Below are positions 1 to 16,534 of a DNA stretch of 64,000 bases, one piece after another. Below the pieces are notes generated by a model. It searched no databases, was not told the DNA's origin, and saw only the letters and a list, made by a program, of their open reading frames with translations. The DNA comes from Lamellibrachia columna. Its lineage: Eukaryota; Annelida; Polychaeta; Sabellida; Siboglinidae. The stretch's first letter is position 1, and every line of letters begins with the position of its first letter. The stretch spans positions 7,384,201 through 7,448,200 of the forward strand of contig OY759268.1 of the NCBI GenBank assembly GCA_963662155.1, written 5' to 3'. Both the position numbers and the translations under genes were made by a program.

Positions 1-130
<130 letters not shown>

Positions 131-378
131 TAGACTGTCACAATCTTTACACCACTATCTAGAATCCACTGAAATGGAATGGAATATTGTTATTAGTTTT
201 GGCCGATCTACTAAAATGTCGCAGTAAATATAGTTTAAGTGGATATTGTATTTCTGTTTACATGTGGTAAGCGACATAATCTCAATAATGTTGTATAAAT
301 GATATTGTCAAGTGTCCAGACTTTTATCCATCAGCAGGTGTTTTGGACTATAAAAAAGGTATACATAATATGTCTTAC

Positions 379-563
379 TTGTTTAACGTCTCCCCGCATG
401 ACGGATCTGTAGTCGACGATGTCTCGGAGAGTGGCGTGGATGTCGAACGGCGTCGACAGGCGCTGCCCGTTCGTTCGGAGGTTCTTCATCGCTTCAGGAT
501 GATTCTTCTCGAAGGACGGCGGGAAGCGAAAGGACATGAACGGATTTCGTTCTTCGTGTTTTC
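379..563 (-). pseudogene. B0 exon 2
   Basis: 185-nt exon with acceptor CTAG at 564-567 and donor GTAAGA starting at 378. It encodes the conserved DUF229 stretch with [17 protein letters not shown] and [15 protein letters not shown]. The exon is open in the family frame, but the preceding exon 1 is broken. Confidence 0.8.
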
Positions 564-799
564 CTAGTTCAATTTAAAGAAATATATAAATAGTTATTTT
601 TAACTGTAAAAGTATGGATGTGATGTCGATAAAATAAATTTGAAGATATTCAATGAATATGTTACCTTTGTGACCCAACTATTATATGCAATACAATCGG
701 ATTAGTTTTTATCTTAGCCACGATTATAGCCGGGACAATAATTTTGTAATCGAAAAGTCAATTGCATTTCTTACTGTCTCACCTCTGATACGTTTGTAC

Positions 800-877
800 C
801 TTGTTATTTGTTACAGTATATTATATATATATATAACTCTGTCTCTCCCTATTCATGTCTCTGTCTCTCTCTATCTG

Positions 878-925
<48 letters not shown>

Positions 926-1182
926 AAACGTCTATGGCTCTCGCTACATCTATGTCTGTGTCTCTGTCAAAAAAAGATGGTAATTGTTTTCATGTTTTAT
1001 ACAAATATCGCATTACCACATTACACTACAATATTGTAAAGTGGAACTGCGATAATTGTAGAAAAAATATTCCACATTAGTCAGATGTCTTATGGTAAAA
1101 TACAAAATACATCATAATTGAAAAACATAAGCGTATGTATGTCTCTCTCGATCTATGTCTCTGCCTCTATCTATCTATCAAC

Positions 1183-1240
<58 letters not shown>
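800..1240. repeat. Two (TC)n tracts in intron 1 of B0
   Basis: TC/TCTG repeats lie at about 835-925 and 1140-1240, separated by ordinary intron sequence that is also found in the A copies. The second tract abuts the truncated end of exon 1 at 1251. Confidence 0.9.
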
Positions 1241-1250
1241 AATCACTTAC

Positions 1251-1549
1251 GAAAAACACCCAGTTGTCTTCCGTCTGCGAACATTCCAACGATGACGGCC
1301 TCTCGAAGAATTGTTTGAAAGATGGCGGCCAAAGTTCCAGACTGGGTTGAACACATTGGTCGCTGCTCGGTGAGAGATTTCCACTCTGCGAGAAACGAAC
1401 CTCGATAGACCTCGCCGACACACCCATATTAAGTACTCGTGTGTATGCGTTAAAAACGCTAACACGATGTTGTAGTATATGGCACATATCATCAACGCCA
1501 CGAACAGTTTGCACATGCGTCCAAGCGTTATCGCCCGCGGGAAGTTCAT
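1251..1549 (-). pseudogene. B0 exon 1, truncated with one-base frameshift
   Basis: The ATG is at 1549. The hydrophobic anchor (ICAIYYNIVLAFL) is intact, but a missing G around 1440 compared with B1 shifts the frame. Homology ends at about 1251, where a GTAAGT donor-like sequence and then a TC repeat replace the rest of exon 1. Confidence 0.8.
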
Positions 1550-1611
1550 GATGAATTGATGTTACTTCCTAAAACATGGCTTCTTTGGTACAAAAGATCA
1601 AATAGGTTTAT

Positions 1612-1975
1612 CATTAAAATAGTGAACGGTTATGAGGATATTGATAGGAATATGTTCTTCTAACTTAAAGAAAGCAGTAGAACCAGAGGACACAAAGAAA
1701 CATTAGTTAAGGAACAGGGTAGGTTGGACGTGAGAAAGTACTCTTTCTTACAGAGGGTGATAAATGAATGGAACAAATTGCCAAATGATTGTTTTAATGC
1801 TAGTAGTGTGAATATATTTTAAAATAGAATTGACATATATCTGATGAGGGCGGGCTATACATGATGATAAGATTATTGAACCCACGATAAGCCAATGGCT
1901 TCCTTGTCCACTTGCCATCTGGAACTTGTTGTTTGGGATGAGAATCTTGTTAAATCTTGTTAAAATCTTAGTTGC
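1612..1975 (+). mobile_element. CR1-like LINE, 3' end fragment
   Basis: Translates, with stops, to the last ~85 residues of the same reverse-transcriptase family found at 19142-20551: KIVNGYED, SRTRGHK, RKYSF and INEWNKLP are recognisable. It ends in a short tandem tail of ATCTTGTTAA units, not poly(A). The orthologous positions upstream of A1 (about 12085) and B2 (about 56360) are empty, so the insertion occurred in the lineage of B0 and B1. Confidence 0.8.
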
Positions 1976-2134
1976 AATTCTTGTTTCTGGCACTGATTGA
2001 AGTTACCGTCAACAAAATCACATATGATTGAATATTGTGTGAATGAATTAGTCTAAATCTATCATGATGACCGTCATAATTGAAATGAAACAGATAATTT
2101 ATAAATGTCATTCCAGATTCAAAGGATGGTATAT

Positions 2135-2190
2135 AATAATAATAATTAACTTTTATGGCGCCTATATCCTCAGGAACCTGAACTCAGATT
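2135..2190 (-). mobile_element. 56-bp L2-like LINE tail insertion with TATAT target duplication
   Basis: The minus strand reads like the last 50 bases of the element ending at about 25336 (CTGAGGATAT, GGCGCCAT, then an ATT-repeat tail). TATAT flanks both sides (2130-2134 and 2191-2195), and the A-type spacer has the uninterrupted site with one TATAT at about 12250. Confidence 0.75.
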
Positions 2191-2199
2191 TATATGCGG

Positions 2200-2760
2200 T
2201 AACAAAGCAATATGGACCACCATCACCAGTGTGCAACATTTTGTTGAATATTGACAGAACAACAACAACAGAAGCTGCAAGTTTGTGAGAACAACTGGGT
2301 TCGTTGAATAACAAGAACAAAGAAGGTGGACAGAAGAAGGATGAACGACCTGAGGAAAGAGATTGGGATGCAATGTAGCCAAACAGGAAGATTGGTGAGA
2401 GGAAGGATGAGATGGGAATGCCACTTGGTAAGGATGGATGAAGGCAAATTAGCAAAGAGAGCAGAGGTTGAAAAATGGAGGACGACGCAGGAAAAGGGGA
2501 AATCCACAGCTGAGATGGGAGGACTGCGTGAGGAGGGATATGAGAAGATCGGGGGAGGATGAAATATGGAGAGAGTTTACGGCTGATAGAAAACAATGGA
2601 AAGAAAGAACAGAAAGAGTGGCTCGACAATACTTTACCTGACCCTCACCCCTTTACAGCAGGGACCAAGGGGGCAGACCATATGTCAAGGGCTAAACGGG
2701 CCTGTTACCTGAATATGTTGCAGGCCCTTCTAAACAATTGAAGGTGCAACAATTACAACT
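2200..2760 (+). mobile_element. LINE ORF2 C-terminal fragment (unclassified clade)
   Basis: Frames through 2270-2640 give a typical LINE ORF2 carboxy end: QTGRLVRGRMRWECHLVRMDEGKLAKRAEVE, and then, after a frame change, a WEDCVRRDMRRSGED-like block. No RT catalytic motif is present, so this is only the 3' end. Copies occur upstream of every gene (12300, 28370, 38690, 56560), so it was present before the A/B split. The clade is not certain; RTE-like or Nimb-like elements have such ends. Confidence 0.65.
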
Positions 2761-2809
2761 GCGGCCAGCGTATTAATGTCAATGATGTGTGTTTACATAA
2801 TAATGTTTA

Positions 2810-2913
2810 TAACAATACACACATGTGTGCATGCGTGCGTACGTGCCTGCATACGTACGTACACACATATACACATAAATATACACACATACATACATGC
2901 ATGCGTACATACA

Positions 2914-2947
<34 letters not shown>

Positions 2948-3017
2948 CATATATACACACATACATACATACATACGTACACATCCCCTCCCAAAAAAAA
3001 ACACAAACACACACACA

Positions 3018-3056
<39 letters not shown>

Positions 3057-3095
3057 GCACGCACGCACGCACGCACGCACACACACACTTACGTC
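2810..3095. repeat. (CATA)n, (CA)n and (GCAC)n microsatellite
   Basis: ACAT/ACATGC tetramers pass into CA dinucleotides and then GCAC repeats. They lie upstream of exon 1 of B0 and downstream of A1. Confidence 0.95.
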
Positions 3096-3698
3096 GTTGA
3101 TATGACAAAAGCGCCTTCTTCCATGATCGTCAGGCGTGAACTGATCCACTCTCGGGCAATAGTCGCGTGACAACATAACCTGTGACTTATGTCAACACTT
3201 CAACATTCACTAATCAAACTAGTGGACAATAAATTGTTAACGTAGACTAATGTGATATACAGGTACTCCATCAAATAAGTTAATCGCCAGACCCCCGTCC
3301 AGCGGGCCCGCAGTTATATCGAACACTGACCACTATGATTATTTTGATATAAACGTCATTATTGTATGGAGAGATGCATGAGGGTATTTAGGTAACGACC
3401 CACGCCAATGTTTCGTAAGACGTCGAGCAAGACGTTTGGTGAAAAAGCCGATTAGTGAGGCTAATACCATTGTTTAATACACAACTACGGCAGAATTTCT
3501 GTATCTAGATGTTATGCACATCGAGACTATCAAATTAGATATGGTTGTCCACATTTGGCTGTACTTTGTTGGCCGTCAGATATAGGATATATTCACACAG
3601 CAACAGAATGGTGGTTGTTTGCCAGAATGATCCGTCAGAGCAGCTTGTGGACAGTTAAAAGCCCACTTACTTTTATGTCGTCATCCTCTTCTCCACAG
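3096..3698. other. Spacer, no gene seen
   Basis: Single-copy-looking AT-rich sequence within the array spacer. It ends in a polypyrimidine tract and CAG that form a good splice acceptor for the plus-strand kringle-like exon. No other coding or RNA feature was recognised. Confidence 0.5.
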
Positions 3699-3839
3699 CC
3701 TCACAGCCATTCAGGTAGAAGCAACAAAGACCGGCGCAACTATTGCTACATCGTCACAGATTCGCCTCGCCGAGGTCTGAAGCCCTGGCGCTACACGACG
3801 GTTGCTAAGAAGCACTGGGAATTCTGCGCCACTCCCTAG
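3699..3839 (+). pseudogene. Kringle-like exon (second half of a kringle), open copy
   Basis: A CTTTTCTCCACAG-type acceptor is followed by 46 codons and a stop. The peptide has the spacing of the distal half of a kringle: PHSH, RRNYC, a Pro-Trp followed by RYTT (PWCYTT in kringles) and HWEFC followed by a Pro. One of the conserved Cys is Arg. Kringles are usually encoded by two exons split near this point, but no first-half exon was found upstream. It could be a relic of a plus-strand gene carried along by the array, or a chance resemblance. No function can be assigned. Confidence 0.45.
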
Positions 3840-5763
3840 TGAGAGGGTGAATTAACGATTAATGCACCACGTCGTGTGACTAAGTATGTGTTGGTATATT
3901 ATATTGATGGATACTGTCATATACAATATTAGCCGAGTTGCCAGGTGTTGCATGAGAGAAAAGGTAACCACTTCCAGAGTGTTTGACTCCTTGTACTATC
4001 AATACAATTTTGGGAGGTCAATGTCAATGGCAATGACAACTTCTTGCCCCAAATATCACGTACAACTGTTAATTTCATTAAGCGTTTGAAACGTACGAAG
4101 GAACTTATATGGACGTGTGAGGTAGATCACGTAACTCGGAACAATCGTAGAACAGATGTGTAGCGTTGCAAGGAAGTGTACAGATGTACGAACTCCTTGT
4201 TCAGAGTTACGTAACCTTAGTCAAAGGTCATCGCAGGTTCAAACCCACCAATGTGAAACTTGCGGCGACGTGGGGGGACAGACATACAGACAGACACAGC
4301 CACAAACTAAATCCTCGTCGGCGTTTGTGCGACTTTGTCAGCTCACATTTCACAACATGTGTTGCCGCGATTCAACATTCGAACTGGTTCAACGGTTGCG
4401 CCGGCCAAACCAACACGAAACTCGAGTTTTGCTGAGTTGTGGATTGTTGAGTTGTATATTGCACGATTGGCCCATTTAAAGTCAAATAAACATAAGACTC
4501 GCAACAATATCTTGGCAATGTACACCCAGCATAACGAGCCATGATGTTCTATTCGACAATAAATTATACTTGGCGCTATCCTCCTCGTGAACCAGTGGTG
4601 ATAGTGTTGTCATCAATAGTGGATCGTTGCTGTAAAATCGCTCCATTCGGCATTGGCACCAATATCACCTGCTGGCTACTTTAGGAACTACTGCCATTTA
4701 GCGGATGATCTAGTGGACAACTTCGGTGCGTCCCTAGTGCCAGGAAAAAAAGAAGAATGTTTACCTGCTATCCTTAAATTGAGAGTTTAAGTCAGTCAGT
4801 CGTAGAAAGACCTCGTATTTGCCATAGTCTACCTTAGCTTATAGACAGAGAAAACATATTTTGATGTTTGTATGTTGAGTGCATCGTGAAGTCGGAGTGA
4901 GAAAAGTCTTGGTTGATAGTGATACATTTATGTAATATACAGCTAGATAATAAGTTGTCTTCAATCCCTTAGCTACGAATGTGACATTTACTAATTTACC
5001 AGTTTTATCTTTTATTGATCAGTAATATACAGCATTCACTGTCGAAATCTATTCAGAAGCGTAACTTTGTAAAGAATAACACACTCCTGAAACGTTCCGG
5101 CAAAATCATGTACCAGTCGCCAGTACTTATGAATTTAAACAGTCCAATTAGTTCTGACATTCATAAAGATGGCTGGACCGCATCGAAATCAAACTGACCG
5201 TATTGATCTCAGTGTTCAACTTCAGTTGGTCTACACCCGTCTGTTACACCACAATTGATCTACTAGTATTTCATGGGTTATACCCCAGTTAGACAAGTGC
5301 AGGTGCTATTGCTCCCATACGTGGGGAATGTATGGATGACGGTTCACATTCCGGCTCTTGTGACGTCTCTAAGTATTGAATTACCATCAGTAACTATATG
5401 CTACAATAGAACATATTTATGTCTTCAAAATGCTAATTAATAATTGTCCCATTTTAGTACTTATTGATGCGTGATAGTTTATTATTTCCATTAGTTGTTC
5501 GTATAGATAACTACTTGTCCGCTCACAATTGTGTATGTGACGGGGCAATTGTCCGGAGGTTCAATTGTCCTAGGTGGAACATTTCAATTACTCTGGATGC
5601 AAGACATTTAGGCGTGAACGAAAAAAATAAAGATTCCGGTGAAATACAAACGTAGACTGAATAAAGGTTTGCTCAACTATGGCCATAACTCGTAATACAA
5701 AAGGCCCCTTTCGTGACAATACAAACACCATGTTTTACCGCGTTATTGGGAAAATAAAAACCA
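3840..5763. other. Spacer between kringle-like exon and the 3' end of A1
   Basis: Contains no recognisable gene. A GGTTCAAACCC stretch at about 4239 resembles a pol III B box, but no convincing A box or tRNA fold accompanies it. The sequence is conserved in the other spacers, with small indels. Confidence 0.5.
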
Positions 5764-5769
5764 TTTATT
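5764..5769 (-). promoter_or_regulatory. Candidate poly(A) signal of A1
   Basis: Minus-strand AATAAA about 285 nt beyond the A1 stop codon. The same hexamer is kept at the matching place of B1, A2, B2 and A3. Confidence 0.4.
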
Positions 5770-6054
5770 GTTCCACAAAATTCCCGTTATTACACAAACC
5801 AAAAGCCCGTTATTTAAAAACAAAAAAAATCGTTATTTGAAAAGCAAAAATCCATAAAGATATTCCAAAACCTCGTTGCAATACCGGGACAACCGTTCAC
5901 TGGTTAAGGGTCTGGTTGTCATACCATTAAACAAACTGACGTATCTGGAAGACATGAAACGATATTTCGCAAACACTGCGAGCTGTCACCATGCACGTTA
6001 AGTTGTGCGACTGTATCAATCCAGCAATTTCTCAACTGCGCTACAATTGGGCAG

Positions 6055-12030
<5,976 letters not shown>

Positions 12031-12239
12031 GATGAATTGACGTTACTGCCTAACAAATGACTTCCTTGCTACAAAAGATTAAATAGGTTTATGTTAGTTG
12101 CAATTTGTTGCTGGCATTGATTTAAGTTACCGTAAACAAAATCACATATGAATGAATATTGTATGAATGAATTAGTCTAAATATATCCTGATGAACGTCA
12201 TTATTGAAATGAAGCATTTATGAATGTTATTCCAGATTC

Positions 12240-12760
12240 AAAGAATGGTATATGCGGTAACAAAGCAATATGGACCATCATCACCAGTGTGCAACATTTT
12301 GTTGAATATTGACAGAACAACAACAACAGAACCTGCAAGTTTGTGAGAACAACTGGGTTCGTCGAATGACAAGAACAAAGAGGGTGGGCAGAAGAAGGAT
12401 GGACGACCTGAGGAAAGAGGTCGGGATGCAAAGCAGCCTAAAAGGAAGATTGGTGAGAACAAGGATGAGATGGGAATGCCACTTGGTAAGGATGGATGCA
12501 GGTAAATTAGCAAAGAGAGCAGAGGTTGAAGATATGGGAGGACTGCGTGAGGAGGGATATGAGAAGATCGGGGGAGGATGAAATATGGAGAGAGTTTACG
12601 GCTGATAGAAAACAATGGAAAGAAAGAACAGTAAGAGTGACTCGACAATACTTTACCTAACCCTCACCCTTGCACAGCAGGGACCGAGGAGGAAGACCAC
12701 ATGTCAAGGGCCAAACGGGCCTGTAACCTAAACATGTTACTGGCCTTTCGAAACACTTGA
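12240..12760 (+). mobile_element. LINE ORF2 C-terminal fragment upstream of A1
   Basis: Same fragment as at 2200-2760. KLQVCENNWVRR-like, RLVRTRMRWECHLVRMD and WEDCVRRDM blocks are recognisable, but it lacks about 35 bp of the B-type middle. Confidence 0.65.
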
Positions 12761-12839
12761 AGGTCCAACAATGGCAACAAGCCGCTGTGGCCAGCGTATA
12801 AAAGCCAATGATGTGTGTTTACATAATAATGAATATAAC

Positions 12840-12939
12840 AATACATACATGTGTGCATACGCATATACGTGCCTGTGTACGTACGTACGTACATATACAC
12901 CGATGCGTAAAGGCATGCATACATACATACATACATACA

Positions 12940-12973
<34 letters not shown>

Positions 12974-13135
12974 CATACATAAATACATACATACATACAT
13001 ACATACATAATAATTTGCATACATACATACATACATACATACATACATACATACATACATACATACATACATACATACATACATACATTCATACATACAT
13101 ACATACATACATACATACATACATACATACATACA

Positions 13136-13166
<31 letters not shown>

Positions 13167-13305
13167 TTACATACATAAATAAATAAATAAATAAATACAT
13201 ACATACATACATACATGCATACATACATACAAACATACTTACATACATATTTACATCCATACATACATACATACGTACACATCCCCCAAAGCACACACAC
13301 ATTGT
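12840..13305. repeat. (CATA)n microsatellite upstream of A1
   Basis: About 460 bp of ACAT tetramers with scattered TTTACAT and AAAT variants and a short CA run at the end. Confidence 0.95.
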
Positions 13306-13614
13306 TTCGTAAGACGTCGAGCAAGACGTTTGGTGAAAAACCGACCAGTGAGGCTAATACAACTAAGTACACAAGTACACAACTACGGCATAACTATGTT
13401 TAAACCTATTGATGAAGATTACGGTATCCATACATTAAATCGCTTCCATCTTAATTTGATTAGGGAAAAAGAAAAGAAAAAAATTTGAAGCAGTCAAAAA
13501 TAAAAATGGGTCAACTATAAATACATATTGGTTTACCCATTTTGCTTTCTATTGTTTAAAAAAAAAGGGGCTACAATTGTACATAATACGCGAAATAGTA
13601 GACATTTCAAATAA
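13306..13614. other. Spacer, AT-rich, no gene
   Basis: Starts with a segment shared with the other spacers (GACGTCGAGCAAGACGT), then has sequence specific to A-to-B spacers with a small inverted repeat (AAATGGGT and ACCCATTT, about 13505-13545). Confidence 0.5.
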
Positions 13615-13733
13615 TATAAAGTGTTTCTTCTCCATCCTTGTAAAGATGTTATTACTTGGAACTATAAGCCAATAGTAATACATATCGTCCAAGTAATTGC
13701 ACCTTCACAAGGATGGGGAAGAAACACTTTATA
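13615..13733. repeat. 119-nt long hairpin (MITE-like)
   Basis: The outer arms, 13615-13641 and 13707-13733, match at 26 of 27 positions. The inner arms, 13651-13660 and 13688-13697, match at 10 of 10, and most of the bases between also pair, giving a stem of about 45 bp with a 27-nt loop. Flanking TA steps fit a Tc1/mariner-type MITE, and a structured RNA precursor is an alternative. It is absent from the B-to-A spacers. Confidence 0.55.
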
Positions 13734-13797
13734 TAAATTTTAACTAACAGCCTACGTACTTTTATGTCGTCACCCTTTTCTCCACAGCCTCACAGCC

Positions 13798-13930
13798 ATT
13801 CACATAGAAGCAACAAAGACCGGCGCAACTATTGCTACAACGTCTTAGATTCGCCTTCCGAGATCTGAAGCCCTGGCGCTACACGACGGTTGCCAATAAG
13901 CACTGGGAAATCTGCGCCACTCCCAAGTGA
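13798..13930 (+). pseudogene. Kringle-like exon, frameshifted copy
   Basis: Same acceptor and PHSH to RRNYC start as at 3699, but one base is lost in the middle and the stop codon has mutated from TAG to AAG. The open copies keep the frame, so this one is decaying. Confidence 0.4.
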
Positions 13931-15473
13931 GAAGGTGAATTAACGATTAATGCACCACGTCGTTTGGTGGAGGAGTATTTGTTGGTATATTGTATTGATG
14001 GATACTGTCATATACAATATTAGCCGAGTTGTCAGGTGTTGCATGAGATAAAAGGCAACCACTTCCAGAGAGTTTGACTCCTTGCACTATCAATACAATT
14101 TTGGTAGGTCAATGTCAATGGCAATGACAACTTCTTGCCCCAAATATCACATACAACTGTTAGTTTCATTAAGCGTTCGTAAAGTACGAAGGAACTTATG
14201 TCGACGTGTGAGGTAGATCACGTAACTCGGAACCGTCGTAGAAAACAAGTGTAGCATTGCAAGGAGGTGTACGTAACAACGAATTCCAATTGTTCCGAGT
14301 TACGTAATGTTAGTCAAAGGTCCACACAAGTTCAATCCCATCAATCCGAAATTTGCGGAGACGTGAGGGAAAAGACATACAGACAGACACAGCCACAAAC
14401 TACTTTAAAGTATACATGGGAGAAGATGTGGCTCTACTTAACGAAAACAAACCATCCCTATGTCTAAAGTGTCCCTCCCGGGGCATATACTCATCGATTG
14501 TTGCCATCCGGCCCGGAAACATATCGGGGACTACACAATTGGAAAGTTTCCATTGTTTTGTTTAGTCGTATTTCTATTGCTGCTGGCTTTTGATACATTA
14601 TTATTGAGATAAATGTACCGCATTAATAACGACCTAGTTAATTCCTAACTGAATTCACCAGCGTTATGTAAATAATTTCTGGTTGAGAACGATTATACTA
14701 GTCTGATGTTAAGCCAACCCAGACACGGGTAGTCTTCAAGTTTAAAAGGCAACCACATTTTCTGAGATACGGGTTGATTAATTAGTACATGCAACTCCCC
14801 GTATACCGAAACATGTGTTAACAGTTATCTTACCTAGTGGATCAATAACATGTTCTTCTTGTCACAGATCCGGAAGCGTAACCAAAGCACGTGGCTGCAA
14901 CCGATTTGAACGGCCTCACTCGGAAGACGGAACACGAAGAAACACCGAGCACCTTGTGTGATCTTCGTTCTCGGTGGTGGCACAAGCGACACTGACATTG
15001 ATTTTATTCGATTTTCTATAACTCACTCACTCAGTGCTCGTCGGCGTTTCCGCGACTGTGTCAGCTCACATTTCACAACATGTGTTGCCGCGATTCAACA
15101 TTCGAACCGATTCAACAACGGTTGCGCTGACCAAATCAATACGCAACTCGAGTTTTGCTGAGTTGTGGATTGCTGAGTTGTCTATTGAACTATTGGCCCA
15201 TTTTAAGTCAAATAAACATAAACACCCCAACACTATATTGGCAATGTACGTCCAGAATAAAGCGCCATGATATTCTATTAGCATCTAACAACAATCGCGT
15301 CGAGATTATTGTGTCAATAAATTATACTTGGCCCTATCCTCCTAGTGAACCAGTGGTGATAGTGTTGTCACCAATGGTGGATCCTTACCTACAAAAGTGT
15401 AGTTGATCTGTTTTCCCACACGCCGCATCAACCAGTTAGATCCGTTGCTATAAAATCGCTCCATTAGGCATTT
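13931..15473. other. Spacer between kringle-like exon and CR1-like fragment
   Basis: Holds a 14-bp perfect inverted repeat (14220-14233 and 14292-14305) and a 634-bp segment (14403-15036) that is missing from the B-to-A spacers. No gene was recognised in either. Confidence 0.5.
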
Positions 15474-15533
15474 GCACCAAAATTACCTGGTGGCTACTTT
15501 AGGAACTGCTGTCATTTAGCGGATGATCTAGTG
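15474..15533. repeat. 60-bp direct repeat, left of CR1-like fragment
   Basis: Resembles 16535-16593 (CACCAA, ACCTGGTGG, TAC, GGAACTNCTGTCAT, GATCTAG shared). Together they flank the LINE fragment. Confidence 0.6.
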
Positions 15534-16534
15534 ATTTAAAAATATTTTAACAAGATTGCCATCCCAAACAACAAGTTCCAGATGGCAAGTGGACAAAGAA
15601 GCAATTGGCTTATCGAGAGTCCAACAATTTTCTCATTTATGTGTAGCACGCCCTTATAAAATATCTGTAAATTCTATTTTTAAACATATTCACACTACAA
15701 GCATTAACACAATCATTTTGGCAGTTTGTTCCATTCATTTATCACCCTCTGTGAGAAAGAGTACTTTCTCGTGTCCAACCTACACAGCTCCTTAACTAAT
15801 GCCGCTTTGTGTCCTCTGGTTCTACTGCCTTCTTTAAGTTTGAAGAACATATTCCAGTCAACATCCTCATAACCATTCACTATTTTAAACACTTTTATTT
15901 GGTTTCCTCTTAGTCTCCTGGTCTGTAGTGTTGTCAAACCACATTGTATTAAGCGACTTTCGTAACTAAGGTCTCTCAATTCTGGAAACATTTTGGTTGC
16001 TCTTCGTTGTATTCTTTCTTGCTTGTCTATGTCCGTTTTACGATACGGCCTCCATGCTTGAATACAATATTCCAAATGTGATCTAACTATTGCTTTGTAC
16101 AAGGGGACAATTATCTGTTTCTCCTTATACGTGATAGTTCTCCTAATTAGCCCTAGAATTTGATTTCCTTTCGAAGCAGCAATCCCACATTGCTCTGAAA
16201 CTTTCATGTCAGCACTAAATGTTACTCCTAAGTCGTTTTCTTGTGTGGTTCTACCTAGTACAGCATCCCCCATTTTATATTCTTCATCCATGTTTCCATG
16301 TCCTGTGTGTATACATTTACACTTCCCAAAATTAATTAAAATTTGCCATTTCTCTGATCATTTAACTAATTTATTATTTCTAGAACATCCTCTACACTTT
16401 GTTTATCTGTATCATTAGTAACTTTCTGAATACTTTTGTGTCATCTGCAAATTTGAGCACTTTGCTAGATATGTCATCTTCCAAATCATTTATGTATATT
16501 AAAACAGTATAGGGCCTAATAATGATCCCTGTGG
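15534..16534 (-). mobile_element. CR1-like LINE, 3' third
   Basis: The minus strand encodes FADDTKVF at its 5' side, then a frame at 16291-15713 with GDAVLG, NDLGVTFSADMKVSEQ, ILGLIRRTITYK, PLYKAIVRSHLEYCIQAW, RIQRRATKM and TRRLRGNQIKVFKIVNGYED. It is a diverged subfamily of the element at 18653-22612. The 3' end has TTGTTAAAATA instead of poly(A). Confidence 0.8.
15713..16291 (-). CDS. Reverse transcriptase C-terminal fragment (CR1-like)
   Basis: 192 codons of RT thumb and C-terminal domain without the catalytic palm. Not an intact gene. Confidence 0.7.
   Translation of the reverse strand: MDEEYKMGDAVLGRTTQENDLGVTFSADMKVSEQCGIAASKGNQILGLIRRTITYKEKQIIVPLYKAIVRSHLEYCIQAWRPYRKTDIDKQERIQRRATKMFPELRDLSYESRLIQCGLTTLQTRRLRGNQIKVFKIVNGYEDVDWNMFFKLKEGSRTRGHKAALVKELCRLDTRKYSFSQRVINEWNKLPK

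Larger units (their letters stand above)
379..1549 (-). pseudogene. B0: DUF229-family gene, 5' part, truncated (partial at window edge)
   Basis: Only exons 1 and 2 lie in the window; exons 3 and 4 would be left of base 1. Exon 1 (1549 down to 1251) encodes the start, the hydrophobic signal-anchor and about 100 residues, and stops after an Asn-Trp-Val motif where complete copies continue for another 940 nt. The lost part holds the metal-binding core. A one-base deletion near residue 37 relative to B1 also shifts the frame. Exon 2 is open. The copy is almost certainly non-functional as a DUF229 enzyme, although a short transcript is possible. Confidence 0.75.

Noticed and set aside
2800..3100. 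CRISPR-like regular repeat array
   Set aside because: Simple tetranucleotide and dinucleotide runs without spacers, in a eukaryotic context.
4225..4300. Possible tRNA-derived SINE (GGTTCAAACCC, B-box-like)
   Set aside because: No good A box at the right distance, no tRNA fold, and no target duplication found.
12664..13302. 200-codon frames of Met-Tyr-Val-Cys or Thr-Tyr-Ile-His repeats
   Set aside because: Translations of the (CATA)n tract on both strands. No start context or non-repeat domain.
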